Notes under the pieces: model-generated | Told to the model about the DNA's origin: nothing | The model's input: the letters and a program-made list of their open reading frames with translations, nothing else | Databases searched by the model: none | Program-made: the position numbers and the translations under genes | In this document: piece after piece, positions 18,702 through 27,528 of the stretch | Position numbering within the stretch: the first letter of the stretch is position 1 | How the letters are laid out: each line of letters starts with the position of its first letter | NCBI GenBank assembly: GCA_029856155.1 | Contig: JAHQWL010000075.1 | Span: forward strand, 1-64,000 | Direction of reading: 5' to 3' | DNA length: 64,000 nt | DNA from: Promethearchaeia archaeon | Lineage (GTDB): Archaea > Asgardarchaeota > Lokiarchaeia > Sigyniarchaeales > SOKP01

Positions 18702-18965
18702 ATGGAAATATTCTATAAATTTATTAAAAAACCGTTAATTACTGAAAAAACTTTTGATTTAATCGAAAAGGAGAATAAACTAGTGTTTATAGTAAATAGA
18801 CAAGCAAATAAAAATCAAATCAAAAGAGCTATTGAAAAATTACATAATGTAAAAATAATAAAAGTTAATACTATGATTACTCCAAAAGGAGAGAAAAAAG
18901 CTTTTGTAAAGCTACACCCCGAATATTCCGCTCAAGATATTGCCATTGATTTAGGTATTTTTTAG
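18702..18965 (+). CDS. rpl23: Ribosomal protein uL23
   Basis: This 87-residue protein has the uL23 blocks [20 protein letters not shown] and [20 protein letters not shown], ending in a C-terminal [20 protein letters not shown]. It lies at the exit tunnel and anchors targeting factors. The gene begins one base after the uL4 stop. The S10 operon normally continues with uL2, but here the next gene is a convergent unknown, so the operon ends early. Confidence 0.96.
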   Translation: MEIFYKFIKKPLITEKTFDLIEKENKLVFIVNRQANKNQIKRAIEKLHNVKIIKVNTMITPKGEKKAFVKLHPEYSAQDIAIDLGIF

Positions 18966-20084
18966 CTAATGGTTTCTTTTAAATTCTTGACAATTAAATT
19001 TTTGTATGTCTTTTGGATGTACTATTTTAATATTTTCCATTACTTTTATTGATTCAGCTTCTAATAGTTTCTTATGTCCCAATTCATTTAATATTAGAAT
19101 ATAAATAATATATTTTGGATAATATTTTTTTAGGATTCTTAGAATATATTTCGAATCTAAATCTTCTAATATAATAAATAAATAACTGTTTTCAATAAAC
19201 ATTAGGTTATCAGCTAGTCTTACATATTCAATTTCATTATTTAATAGGTTTTGTTCAAATTTCTTATTGATTTCTGATAAATTTAATGACGTAGAATAAT
19301 TTTTAGGAAAAAAAAGATCTAAAAAATTGTTTAAAAAATAAAAACTGTCGTTTATTTCTAATCTCCAAAGATAATTAAAAATTGTCCTAATTTTAATATC
19401 TTGTTTCTTAATTAAATCACTTTGAAAAAAGTCATTAATATTATCCTCAAGATCAATGGCGGTCTCAACATTTTCACATTCTTCGACAAAGTAAGATGAT
19501 ATTTTTATATTATCATTATGATCTGTTTTAAAATTAATTATTAAAAATCCTTTACTCCCAAGATTGTTTATTAGCTTTAAGAAGTCTAATATGAATGATT
19601 CCTTTTTTTTAATAAAATCGAAATTAATAAGAAAAAAATTAAAAACCTTTGAATTATTGTCATTTGAAATTTTTATAGATTCAGATAATTTGGTGATAAA
19701 TGAATTAGAATTTATTTCTTGAGAGAGATTAGATAAAAATTGAGCCTCCAAATCTTTTTCTTTTAAAAATTTAGCAGAATTATGAATTTCAAATATCGTT
19801 TGTTGGATAAAATTAAAGGATTTGATTATTCGTTCTTTTTTAGAATCTTCAAAGTTTAAAAATAATAATTTTTCACAGTTTTCATTAGTGTTTATTTGGA
19901 TAGCGTAATATTGAATTATTCTTTTTCTTAGAAATTCATTTAAAACAGATAAAAATGATTTAGAATTTTTATAAACAAGTATGGCGAACGCAATGATTTT
20001 ATCATTTTTTGTTATACTTTTATAGTAAATAAGGTGATTTTCAATCAAATAGTTAAATAGTTTAAACTTTCCCTTTTTAACCAT
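18966..20084 (-). CDS. Unknown protein (372 aa)
   Basis: This soluble protein of mixed alpha/beta character is rich in Asn, Lys, Phe and Ile; I recognise no family. The N-terminal 90 residues (DKIIAFAILVYKNSKSFLSV, YYAIQINTNENCEKLLFLNF) read like a small profilin/roadblock/longin-type alpha-beta sandwich. The remainder has helices and strand pairs (RLADNLMFIENSYLFIILED). The stop touches the uL23 stop on the opposite strand. No membrane segment and no catalytic motif are visible. A longin-like N-domain would fit an Asgard genome but is only an impression. Confidence 0.7.
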   Translation of the reverse strand: MVKKGKFKLFNYLIENHLIYYKSITKNDKIIAFAILVYKNSKSFLSVLNEFLRKRIIQYYAIQINTNENCEKLLFLNFEDSKKERIIKSFNFIQQTIFEIHNSAKFLKEKDLEAQFLSNLSQEINSNSFITKLSESIKISNDNNSKVFNFFLINFDFIKKKESFILDFLKLINNLGSKGFLIINFKTDHNDNIKISSYFVEECENVETAIDLEDNINDFFQSDLIKKQDIKIRTIFNYLWRLEINDSFYFLNNFLDLFFPKNYSTSLNLSEINKKFEQNLLNNEIEYVRLADNLMFIENSYLFIILEDLDSKYILRILKKYYPKYIIYILILNELGHKKLLEAESIKVMENIKIVHPKDIQKFNCQEFKRNH

Positions 20085-20315
20085 ATTATTAATAATTTTA
20101 ACAAGAATTATAAAAACTGAAATTTTTTATTAATTATTCCAATTATTATAAATTCATTAACTTCAACCTATTGTAATAATTTTTTTGAAATAAAAATATA
20201 TTAAAACAACTAAATAAGCAGTCTTAACTTTAATCTGATTGTAATCATTCTATACGTTAATGTTAAAACAAAACTTAAAAATCACTTCTATGTTATAATA
20301 AATTAATTTTTAATT

Positions 20316-21590
20316 ATGGTGGTAGAAGTTTTAAATTCTATTAAGGAGCGATTGTTATCTTTAAATCCAGATATTTTGATTCAAGCACCATCAAGAATAA
20401 ATTTGATAAATCCTTTAGATGCTGTTGAAGGAGATTTCTGGATGCCATCAGTAGCGATCAATGGGGTAAAGAACCCACTTTCAGCATTTTTTTATATTAA
20501 AAGTAATGTCCATGAGAGTAAACTAAAAATATTTAATCTAAAAATTGATGGCAAAAAATGTTCTTTTGAACTAAGCAGAGATGAAAAACTTTTAAAGAGT
20601 AAAGAGGAAATCAAACGAAGATTTGAAGGAGAAGATAAGTTAATTTATGCCAGTATTGCTAGATTCTCTAAAATGAATTCTTATTTTGAAGAAATGTTTA
20701 AAAAAACTAATTTCGAAATAGGTTTAATCTCAACAATTCCTTTACAAAGTGGTTTGGGTGGAAGCGCGGCTATTATAATTGCTATTCTTTATGGATTTGC
20801 AAATTATTTCAATATTTTTAATAACTTAAAATATGTGAAGAACAATGAATTCCCAATTAATAAAGATATAATAGCAGAGCTGGCAACTAAGATTGAGGAT
20901 GAAGATTTAGGAATTACATCGGGTTATGGAGACCGATATGTAATAAGCAGGGGAGGATTGAGCTTTTGTTCATATTATGGAAAGCTTTCCCATAAAGAAA
21001 TTTCAAAAGAACCTTTAGCAATCTATGATAGACTCGATAAAGTATACAATTTAAATGATATCCCAATAATCGTTTGCTATTCCGGAGTACTTCATGAAAG
21101 TGGTGATATCCATAGAAAGTTAAGGAAAATCTATTTAGAAAACAATCCTGAGATTATAAAAAGTTATATAAAACTAGCAAAAATAGCTTGGAAGTCTAGA
21201 TTTTCTATAATGTGTCGTAACTGGAAGGAACTAGGAAATTATTTTAAACAAAATACAATAATTATGAATAAGGTAATGAAAGATGCAGGTTTTGAATATG
21301 GGATTGGATTAGCAAATAATATTTTAATTGAAATAATAGAAGCCCATCCCGAGGTATATGCCGCTAAATTAACTGGTGCTGGAGGTGGAGGTTCTGTTTT
21401 TGCGTTGGTTAACCCAGAAAATATAGACAGCATTTTGAATTATTGGAAAGACCGATTAAATGAGATTATTATAAATAAAGATAAATTCTCTTCAAAATTT
21501 CCTTCATATCCTTTAGAAGTAACAAATGAATTGAAAAATGCTCAATTTTTCCGAATTAAAATTGATAAAGAGGGAGTGAAAAAGTTATAA
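20316..21590 (+). CDS. GHMP-family sugar/mevalonate-type kinase
   Basis: The 424 residues show the three GHMP features: an N-terminal segment PSRINLINPLDAVEGDFWMP, the ATP loop PLQSGLGGSAAI (~142-153), and the C-terminal KLTGAGGGGSVFALV (~346-360). The DEDLGITSGYGDRYV stretch resembles the substrate region of glucuronokinase- or heptokinase-like members. The acceptor cannot be named from sequence alone; a sugar 1-kinase is a reasonable guess. No pathway partner is adjacent. The stop is followed 43 bp later by a zinc-ribbon micro-ORF on the same strand. Confidence 0.85.
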   Translation: MVVEVLNSIKERLLSLNPDILIQAPSRINLINPLDAVEGDFWMPSVAINGVKNPLSAFFYIKSNVHESKLKIFNLKIDGKKCSFELSRDEKLLKSKEEIKRRFEGEDKLIYASIARFSKMNSYFEEMFKKTNFEIGLISTIPLQSGLGGSAAIIIAILYGFANYFNIFNNLKYVKNNEFPINKDIIAELATKIEDEDLGITSGYGDRYVISRGGLSFCSYYGKLSHKEISKEPLAIYDRLDKVYNLNDIPIIVCYSGVLHESGDIHRKLRKIYLENNPEIIKSYIKLAKIAWKSRFSIMCRNWKELGNYFKQNTIIMNKVMKDAGFEYGIGLANNILIEIIEAHPEVYAAKLTGAGGGGSVFALVNPENIDSILNYWKDRLNEIIINKDKFSSKFPSYPLEVTNELKNAQFFRIKIDKEGVKKL

Positions 21591-21632
21591 TCCATTAGTA
21601 ATTATATTAATAAAAGAAATTGAGGATTTAAA

Positions 21633-21809
21633 TTGAGCAAATTCGAGAGATATAAAAAAAAAACTGAAACTTATATTGACCCTCATAAACATTGTAAAAA
21701 GTGCGGAGAAATGATAGGTGAGGCGTTTTCTTATTGCCAAGAATGCTATAAAACCTTAAAAGAAAAGAAAAAAAGGAAATTCTTCAAGAGGAAAAATAAA
21801 GATTCATAA
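21633..21809 (+). CDS. Small zinc-ribbon protein (58 aa)
   Basis: A TTG start is preceded by a GAGG ribosome-binding site 7-8 nt upstream. The protein begins SKFERYKKKTETYIDPHKHC and holds HCKKCGEMIGEAFSYCQEC, that is CxxC...CxxC with spacing typical of the archaeal DUF2116-like zinc ribbons. It ends in a very basic tail (KEKKKRKFFKRKNK). It is likely nucleic-acid associated, perhaps ribosomal. It lies between the GHMP kinase and the convergent LysRS. Confidence 0.8.
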   Translation: MSKFERYKKKTETYIDPHKHCKKCGEMIGEAFSYCQECYKTLKEKKKRKFFKRKNKDS

Positions 21810-21847
21810 TTAATATTCTACTTCTTCAAACTACAGAATTTCAGACA

Positions 21848-23554
21848 TTAAATATTTAGTCTCTCTGTAAGCCAATCTTTATCTATTAAGGATAAAAAAG
21901 GACCTAATCGTGGACCATTTTTTTTACCTAAAATAATTTGATAGACTGCTTCAAATAATTTTCTTGGGGGGTAATTTAATTCATTTTTAGCTATAGTAAA
22001 AATCCAATTTTGAATAGAATCAGCATCTAAAGCTTCAGTTTTTTTTAAATATTCTTTTAATAATTGTATTCCTTTAATTTGGTTTTCTTCCATTTTTTTT
22101 ATTATATTTTTATTAATTTCATTGGGTATAGTGAAAATCTCTATTTTTTTCTCAATTTCTTTCTTTGTTTTAGGATTTTTTTCGGTTTCCAGTATATTTT
22201 TTACTTCTTCAATCCAATTTTTTGTACGGGAAAGAAGCGCCCTGAATTCCTGTTTCGTAATTACTTTTTCAAAATTTTGTTTTTCCATATAGGATTTTGC
22301 TTTTTCATAGAGTCTATCTATACTTAAAATATTCTGAATTTGAGTGAAAAATGTCAAGAGTTTCAAGGGGATGTTTTTTGTTTTCGTGTGTGGAACATCG
22401 GATACTTGAGTTAAGGGAAAAAGGTAATTGAAAAACTTCCTCTCTTCGGGATCTTCTATTGTTTCTAAACCATAATAAACATTTTCCATTTTTTCATAGT
22501 AATCATAATATTGGGGTAGTTCTTCAATCCTAAATGTAATATGTTTTGATGGAATAGTTTTTAAAATAATTGTTCTATAAATCCTTGGATCTGCCATCTC
22601 TAGGTATTTGGTTGGAGTAAAAACATGTCCTTTAGAAGTTCCCATATCTTGATCTCCTAATCTTAACCATTCATAAGGAACTTTAACCGGCCCTTCATAA
22701 GAATATAATTCTTGACATAGTTCAATGCCCGTATCATAAGCACCTCCTTTAACACTATGATCTTTGCCCGCAGGCTCACAAGTAGTTGTATATATAGCCC
22801 ATTTTGCAGGCCAATCTACACGCCAATTTAATTTCAGTCTACCACTCCAAATAGATAGAATTCCCTCATGTCCACACGCCTCACATGCATAAGAGACTGT
22901 TTCTTTCTCTTTAAAAAATTCTTTTACTCTATTTGGATTAATAGATCCTTCACTATCTCTGTGTTGAATTCTGTTACAATTTTCGCATATCACCATTACT
23001 GGCATCCACTTTTTCTGCATTTCAATAAAATATTTTCTATCTTCTTCTTTTAGGGTGGGAAGTATATATTTTTTTAATATTTCTTTAATTTTTCCTGTAT
23101 TCTCTAAGGCAATTTTAATTTTTTCTTGCATTTTTTTTGTTTTGTATAACTCATGGGACCATACAATTTTAGTCTTAATTCCGAAATTAGGAAATACGTT
23201 AATTAATTCATTACTAAAGTGATGAGCATAACTTTCACAGTTGCAATCATTGTATGGACAGGGAATCATAGAAAATGGTTTTCCAATGTGTTTATTTTGA
23301 AAATTCTTTGAAATATATGCTGGAAATCGTTTAGCCGCATCCAAACTGTCGAAAAATAATAAATTATTAACTATTTTACCATCATTTTCAAAAATTCTTC
23401 TTAAAGTATCGCAAATTATTATTTCTCGTAATATTCCTAAATGGATATGACCAGATGGTGTTTTACCAGTAGAGAGAGTTATTTCTTTAGGTTTACGTGA
23501 GTAAATTTCTTCAACAATCTCTTCTACCCAATGAACAGGAAAATTTTCATTCAA
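21848..23554 (-). CDS. lysS: Lysyl-tRNA synthetase, class I
   Basis: The protein has 568 residues. The class I ATP-binding signature SGHIHLG is at ~34-40, a KMSKS-type loop (MGTSKGHVF) at ~303-311, and a zinc ribbon (CENC...CEAC) at ~192-228. The N-terminus HWVEEIVEEIYSRKPKEITL is characteristic of class I LysRS, the archaeal form that is unrelated to the class II enzyme of most bacteria and eukaryotes. It charges tRNA-Lys with lysine. It is divergent from ABCE1, with a 139 bp shared promoter region. Confidence 0.96.
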   Translation of the reverse strand: MNENFPVHWVEEIVEEIYSRKPKEITLSTGKTPSGHIHLGILREIIICDTLRRIFENDGKIVNNLLFFDSLDAAKRFPAYISKNFQNKHIGKPFSMIPCPYNDCNCESYAHHFSNELINVFPNFGIKTKIVWSHELYKTKKMQEKIKIALENTGKIKEILKKYILPTLKEEDRKYFIEMQKKWMPVMVICENCNRIQHRDSEGSINPNRVKEFFKEKETVSYACEACGHEGILSIWSGRLKLNWRVDWPAKWAIYTTTCEPAGKDHSVKGGAYDTGIELCQELYSYEGPVKVPYEWLRLGDQDMGTSKGHVFTPTKYLEMADPRIYRTIILKTIPSKHITFRIEELPQYYDYYEKMENVYYGLETIEDPEERKFFNYLFPLTQVSDVPHTKTKNIPLKLLTFFTQIQNILSIDRLYEKAKSYMEKQNFEKVITKQEFRALLSRTKNWIEEVKNILETEKNPKTKKEIEKKIEIFTIPNEINKNIIKKMEENQIKGIQLLKEYLKKTEALDADSIQNWIFTIAKNELNYPPRKLFEAVYQIILGKKNGPRLGPFLSLIDKDWLTERLNI

Positions 23555-23693
23555 TTTTTATTCACTTTAGAGCTTTTGCTTAAATGAGGTAATATTTTGT
23601 ATTACAAAAATTTTTCTATTATGTTTAATTGTATATTTAACGTAAGCAAATTATATTTGTCATTTTTGCTTTTAAATGATAGTGAGTTAACTA

Positions 23694-25526
23694 ATGAGGA
23701 TTGCTGTTTTAAATAAGGATTTTTGTAAACCAGATAAATGCAGTCCTTTTGGGGAAAAACCTTGTATTAAATATTGCCCTAGAGTAAGGACTGGAGATAA
23801 AACAATAGTTTTAAGTCCTGATGGAAAAAATGTTATAATAACAGAAAGTTTATGTTCTGGAGAAGGGATTTGCATCAAAAAATGTCCTTTTAATGCAATA
23901 CATATTGTAAATTTGCCCGATCCTCTGGAAAATCAAATTTCATATCGATATGGACAAGATCAATTTTCCTTATTTCGAATGGCAATCCCTAAAAAAGGAA
24001 AAGTGCTTGGACTCATAGGACAAAATGGAATTGGTAAAAGTACATTATTAAAATTACTTTCGAATGAATTGAGTATTAATTTTGGTCGGTTTGGAGAAAA
24101 AGCTCCCGAATGGAAGGAAATAATTGAACATTTTAAAGGTTCTGAACTACATCAATATTTCATTGAACTAAAAGAAGAAAAAACTAAGATTGTCCATAAA
24201 CCTCAAAATATTACAGTGATCCCTAAATTTGTATCAGGAAAAGTTTTTGATCTTTTGAATAAAAATGATAGGGGAGAGCAACTAGATCAAATTTCTAAGG
24301 AATTAAATCTTATAGAAATCTTAGACAGAGAAATTTCGGTACTATCGGGGGGAGAATTACAAAGAGTAGCCATTGCAGCAGCTTATCTCAAAGATGGAGA
24401 TATATATTTATTTGATGAACCGAGTTCATATTTAGATGTTAGTGAAAGAATTAATATGGCTAAATTAATCCGAACATTATCAGATAAAAATAAGACTATA
24501 ATTGTTGTCGAACATGATTTAGCTATTTTGGATTACTTAAGTGATTACGTCTCAATTTTGTACGGCCTCCCTGGTGTTTATGGGATAGTATCACATCCTC
24601 AAGGTGTTCGAGTGGGTATAAATATTTATTTGAATGGATATATCAAAGATGAAAATATGAGGTTCAGAGAGGAAGCTATCTTATTTCATGAACGACCACC
24701 TCAAGAATCTTTATTTGATTCTGGAGATGTCGTTTTTTCTTATGATGATATTGAAACTTCATTAGGAAACTTTCATCTAACCGCTTCTGGGAGTGAAATT
24801 CATGCTGGTGAAATTATTGGAATATTAGGACCAAATGGTATTGGTAAAACTACCTTTATAAATTCAATCGCAAATACTATTACTATTGAAATCAAAGATA
24901 TGGATGAGAAAATGGAGGAAAGCAATAAAGAAAATAGTCAAAAATTGAAGGTTACAATAAAACCACAATATATTAAAATTGAAGAAGAAGGATCAGTATC
25001 AGATCTTATAGCGCAAATTAAATTAGCTCCTCATTTGAGTCAATCCTATAAAAAGAGATTAATAAATAATTTAAATTTGGAGAATATCAGGGAGCGAAGT
25101 TTTTCTGAATTAAGTGGAGGAGAATTACAGCGAGCAGCAATAGCTAGATGTCTTTCTACAGAAGCGGATATTTATTTATTAGATGAACCTTCGGCATTTT
25201 TAGACGTTGAAATGAGATTACAGGTAGCTCAATTACTTCGAAAATCTATTGAAGAGTTGAAAAAATCTGGTTTTGTTGTAGAGCATGATATAATAACCCA
25301 AGATTTCATTGCTGATTCCATATTAGTATTTGAAGGGACTCCCGGTTTAGAAGGTAAAGCTTTACCTCCTCAAAATTTGAGGGATGGATTTAATACATTT
25401 TTAAAAATGATGGGAATAACATTTAGGAGAGATAACACTACGAAAAGACCTCGTGTAAATAAATTAGGAAGTAATAAAGACTTATATCAAAAACGGATAA
25501 ACGAATTTTATTACATCCCTAAATAA
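23694..25526 (+). CDS. ABCE1 / RNase L inhibitor, ribosome recycling ATPase
   Basis: This 610-residue protein has an N-terminal iron-sulphur region (Cys 11, 16, 24, 28; then 54, 60, 64). NBD1 has Walker A GQNGIGKST, signature LSGGELQR and Walker B YLFDEPSSYLD. NBD2 has GPNGIGKTT, LSGGELQR and YLLDEPSAFLD. ABCE1 splits post-termination ribosomes with aRF1/Pelota. The second Fe-S motif reads CSGEGICIKKCP where many relatives have CxGCGICxKKCP, so one expected cysteine (position 57) is Glu here. The length and every other motif are standard. Confidence 0.97.
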   Translation: MRIAVLNKDFCKPDKCSPFGEKPCIKYCPRVRTGDKTIVLSPDGKNVIITESLCSGEGICIKKCPFNAIHIVNLPDPLENQISYRYGQDQFSLFRMAIPKKGKVLGLIGQNGIGKSTLLKLLSNELSINFGRFGEKAPEWKEIIEHFKGSELHQYFIELKEEKTKIVHKPQNITVIPKFVSGKVFDLLNKNDRGEQLDQISKELNLIEILDREISVLSGGELQRVAIAAAYLKDGDIYLFDEPSSYLDVSERINMAKLIRTLSDKNKTIIVVEHDLAILDYLSDYVSILYGLPGVYGIVSHPQGVRVGINIYLNGYIKDENMRFREEAILFHERPPQESLFDSGDVVFSYDDIETSLGNFHLTASGSEIHAGEIIGILGPNGIGKTTFINSIANTITIEIKDMDEKMEESNKENSQKLKVTIKPQYIKIEEEGSVSDLIAQIKLAPHLSQSYKKRLINNLNLENIRERSFSELSGGELQRAAIARCLSTEADIYLLDEPSAFLDVEMRLQVAQLLRKSIEELKKSGFVVEHDIITQDFIADSILVFEGTPGLEGKALPPQNLRDGFNTFLKMMGITFRRDNTTKRPRVNKLGSNKDLYQKRINEFYYIPK

Positions 25527-25834
25527 AATCACCTTTGATTAGGAAAAAGGGTATTTATTTTATTAAATATATTTTTATACTCCTTAATTTCGATTGGAAA
25601 AAAAATAAACTAAAACAGATAATCTAGTTTATTTCTTTTTTAATAATATTATTTATATATTTTTCACGAATTATAAGCTGGGTTCTATACTTAAATTTTA
25701 AAGTATTTTTTAATTTCTCCTATACTAAAATGAATCTGCAGTGGAAATTTTGGTGACTATATTGAAATTAATATGAGATTAATAAAATGGATTGAACGAG
25801 AAATAAAATGTAAAAATAAAGAAAAAGAATTTAA
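25527..25834. other. Intergenic region between ABCE1 and a winged-helix gene
   Basis: About 310 bases of AT-rich sequence separate two convergent genes. It contains T-rich stretches after the ABCE1 stop (about 25555-25580 and 25628-25670), suitable for archaeal termination. A 21-codon frame near 25773-25838 exists but has no supporting features. I see nothing else. Confidence 0.4.
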
Positions 25835-26089
25835 TTAATCTCTAAATTTCCAAAAAACACGGGGGCGTCCTCTATTTCCGTCATTGCGAGAGAATTTTTC
25901 AATTAATTTCTTTTTTTGAAGTTTTACAAGATTGTCATATATAGTAGTTCTAGGAGTTTCTAGTTGCTTTACTAAATCTCGCCTTGTTAATGGCCCCACA
26001 TCTTTTAAAGTTTTTATTAAATTAAACTGAATGGGTGATAGAAATCCTCTATGTTCAGGATAATTTTCTAATGATGTTTTATTTGCCAT
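25835..26089 (-). CDS. Small winged-helix transcriptional regulator
   Basis: The 84 residues form a single winged helix: FLSPIQFNLIKTLKDVGPLT (helix 1), RRDLVKQLETPRTTIYDNLV (helix-turn-helix) and a wing ending GRPRVFWKF. The GRPR wing is typical of archaeal TrmB/MarR-like or Lrs14-type small regulators. A GGAGG motif sits just before the ATG. It is divergent from the RHH/HTH gene at 26.3 kb, and the ~215 bp between them probably holds both promoters and may be its own operator. Confidence 0.85.
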   Translation of the reverse strand: MANKTSLENYPEHRGFLSPIQFNLIKTLKDVGPLTRRDLVKQLETPRTTIYDNLVKLQKKKLIEKFSRNDGNRGRPRVFWKFRD

Positions 26090-26303
26090 GATTTATTCCT
26101 CCACTTATTTAAAATTGAAAGAAATACGACAATTTTACGACTTTTTAAATTTTAAAGTGAAAAAATTTATTCTTATGATCTAGTTAGTTCCAAATGATAT
26201 ATAAATGATGCTTATTTATGTATTATTATCATCAATTAGCATAAGATTAAAAAATTAAAATTTTTTCTTTCATATTGTAAAACTATTTATTTCTCATTAA
26301 AAA

Positions 26304-26675
26304 ATGACTGAAACTGCAAGAACAACTGTTACTATTAATAAAAGTTATATGAAATTAATTGAAGAATTAGTAGATGTTTTTGGAGCAACAAAAGCACAAG
26401 TGATCAGTAATATTGTAGAATATTTTTTTAATGATAGCAAAAATGATCCTCTTTTAAGGAAGTTAAGAGCAAGAAAAAGAAAAGATAAACCTCCTGAGAA
26501 GCCTGATCTTGATAAAAGAATACAGAGATATTTAAGAAGGTCAGATAAAATACCTTTCGAAATATTTATTGATCACTTAAAATTAGATTCTGAGTTTGTA
26601 ATAGAACATTTAGATGACTGGGGTGAAAAGTATAATTTTATGTTGATTGATAATAAGATCGTCAAGACCAAATAA
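26304..26675 (+). CDS. Ribbon-helix-helix-type DNA-binding protein with C-terminal helical domain
   Basis: The 123-residue protein opens with a strand and two helices, ARTTVTINKSYMKLIEELVD then ATKAQVISNIVEYFF, the ribbon-helix-helix (CopG/MetJ) pattern. A basic linker (KLRARKRKDKPPEKPDL) and a second helical domain (~70-123) that could be a winged helix follow. It is probably a dimeric DNA-binding regulator. It is convergent with the Flp-type pilin gene 35 bp away; no functional link is evident. Confidence 0.7.
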   Translation: MTETARTTVTINKSYMKLIEELVDVFGATKAQVISNIVEYFFNDSKNDPLLRKLRARKRKDKPPEKPDLDKRIQRYLRRSDKIPFEIFIDHLKLDSEFVIEHLDDWGEKYNFMLIDNKIVKTK

Positions 26676-26710
26676 ATTTAATGGCTTTTTTTAAACGATA
26701 ATAAAAAACA

Positions 26711-26911
26711 TCATCGAAATAAATCAAAAAAATCATTTGATAGCCCTACAGTCCAATCTAACATTGAAGTAACAACACCAATGATAATAAAAAAAATGAA
26801 TAATGCAAACCCAACTAATAACGCATATTCAATAAGATTCCCTCCGTATTCATCAGAAAAGAACTCTTTAGTTTTAGCCCTAAATTTTTTGAAAAAATAT
26901 TTAAGTTTCAT
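26711..26911 (-). CDS. Flp-type (class IVb) pilin
   Basis: This 66-residue protein has a basic N-terminus (KLKYFFKKFRAKTKEFFSDE), then EYGGNLIEYALLVGFALF leading into a long hydrophobic helix and a short tail. That is the Flp pilin layout: cleavage after Gly23 puts Glu at mature position 5 and Tyr at 6, the G/xxxxEY rule. It should be processed by the A24 peptidase at 10.4 kb and assembled by the TadA/TadC-like machinery at 12.6-16.7 kb, although it lies 10 kb from them. Confidence 0.82.
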   Translation of the reverse strand: MKLKYFFKKFRAKTKEFFSDEYGGNLIEYALLVGFALFIFFIIIGVVTSMLDWTVGLSNDFFDLFR

Positions 26912-26983
26912 TATTACGTTTATTTTTAATTACTCTTTTAAACTAAACTAATTCTAGATGAGTTTTTATTTGAAAATAAATTT

Positions 26984-27397
26984 TTAAGATTTTAAAATTT
27001 TGTAGACTTCATTAAGCTCCTCTTCGGACGCTTGAGTTCTAGGTATTTTAATTCGAAATTTTTCATCATCATAATTTCTTGGAATTATGTGAATGTGAAA
27101 ATGTTCAATAACTTGCCCCGCAGCAGCAAAATTATTTTGAAGTATATTATATCCATCTATTTTTAAATTTTCATGAATCTTTTTTGCTAAATTCTTTACT
27201 TCCTTATAGACTTCAGTAAGCTCATAATTTGGTATGTCTTCTAAATTTGAGTAATGATTTTTCGGGATTACAATAGTGTGTCCCTTAGAAATGGGAGAAA
27301 TATCCAAAAAGGCTAAAATTATTTCATTTTCAAATAATATTTTTGAAGGAATTTCTTTATCAGTTATTTTACAAAATAAACAATCATTTTCTTTCAT
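26984..27397 (-). CDS. HIT-family nucleotide hydrolase
   Basis: The 137-residue protein carries the HIT triad as EHFHIHIIPR (His99, 101, 103) and the N-terminal zinc-type CLFC motif (Cys 6, 9), with SKGHTIVIPKNH in the middle. HIT proteins hydrolyse nucleotide conjugates such as AMP-lysine or ApnA; Hint-like is the closest description. It is complete and of usual length. It is divergent from the NIF3-like gene. Confidence 0.95.
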   Translation of the reverse strand: MKENDCLFCKITDKEIPSKILFENEIILAFLDISPISKGHTIVIPKNHYSNLEDIPNYELTEVYKEVKNLAKKIHENLKIDGYNILQNNFAAAGQVIEHFHIHIIPRNYDDEKFRIKIPRTQASEEELNEVYKILKS

Positions 27398-27528
27398 ATC
27401 TATTTGACTCTTTTTAGTTTGAAGATATTTTCGATTTAATATTAATATTTTAATTTAAAATTAAAAAACCTTTACTCAGTTTTATCATATTAAAATATCC
27501 AAATTTTTCATATTAATACTTTTAAAGA

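Noticed and set aside
25773-25838. 21-codon frame RLIKWIEREIKCKNKEKEFN
   Set aside because: Too short, no ribosome-binding site, no recognisable feature, and it runs into the convergent gene.
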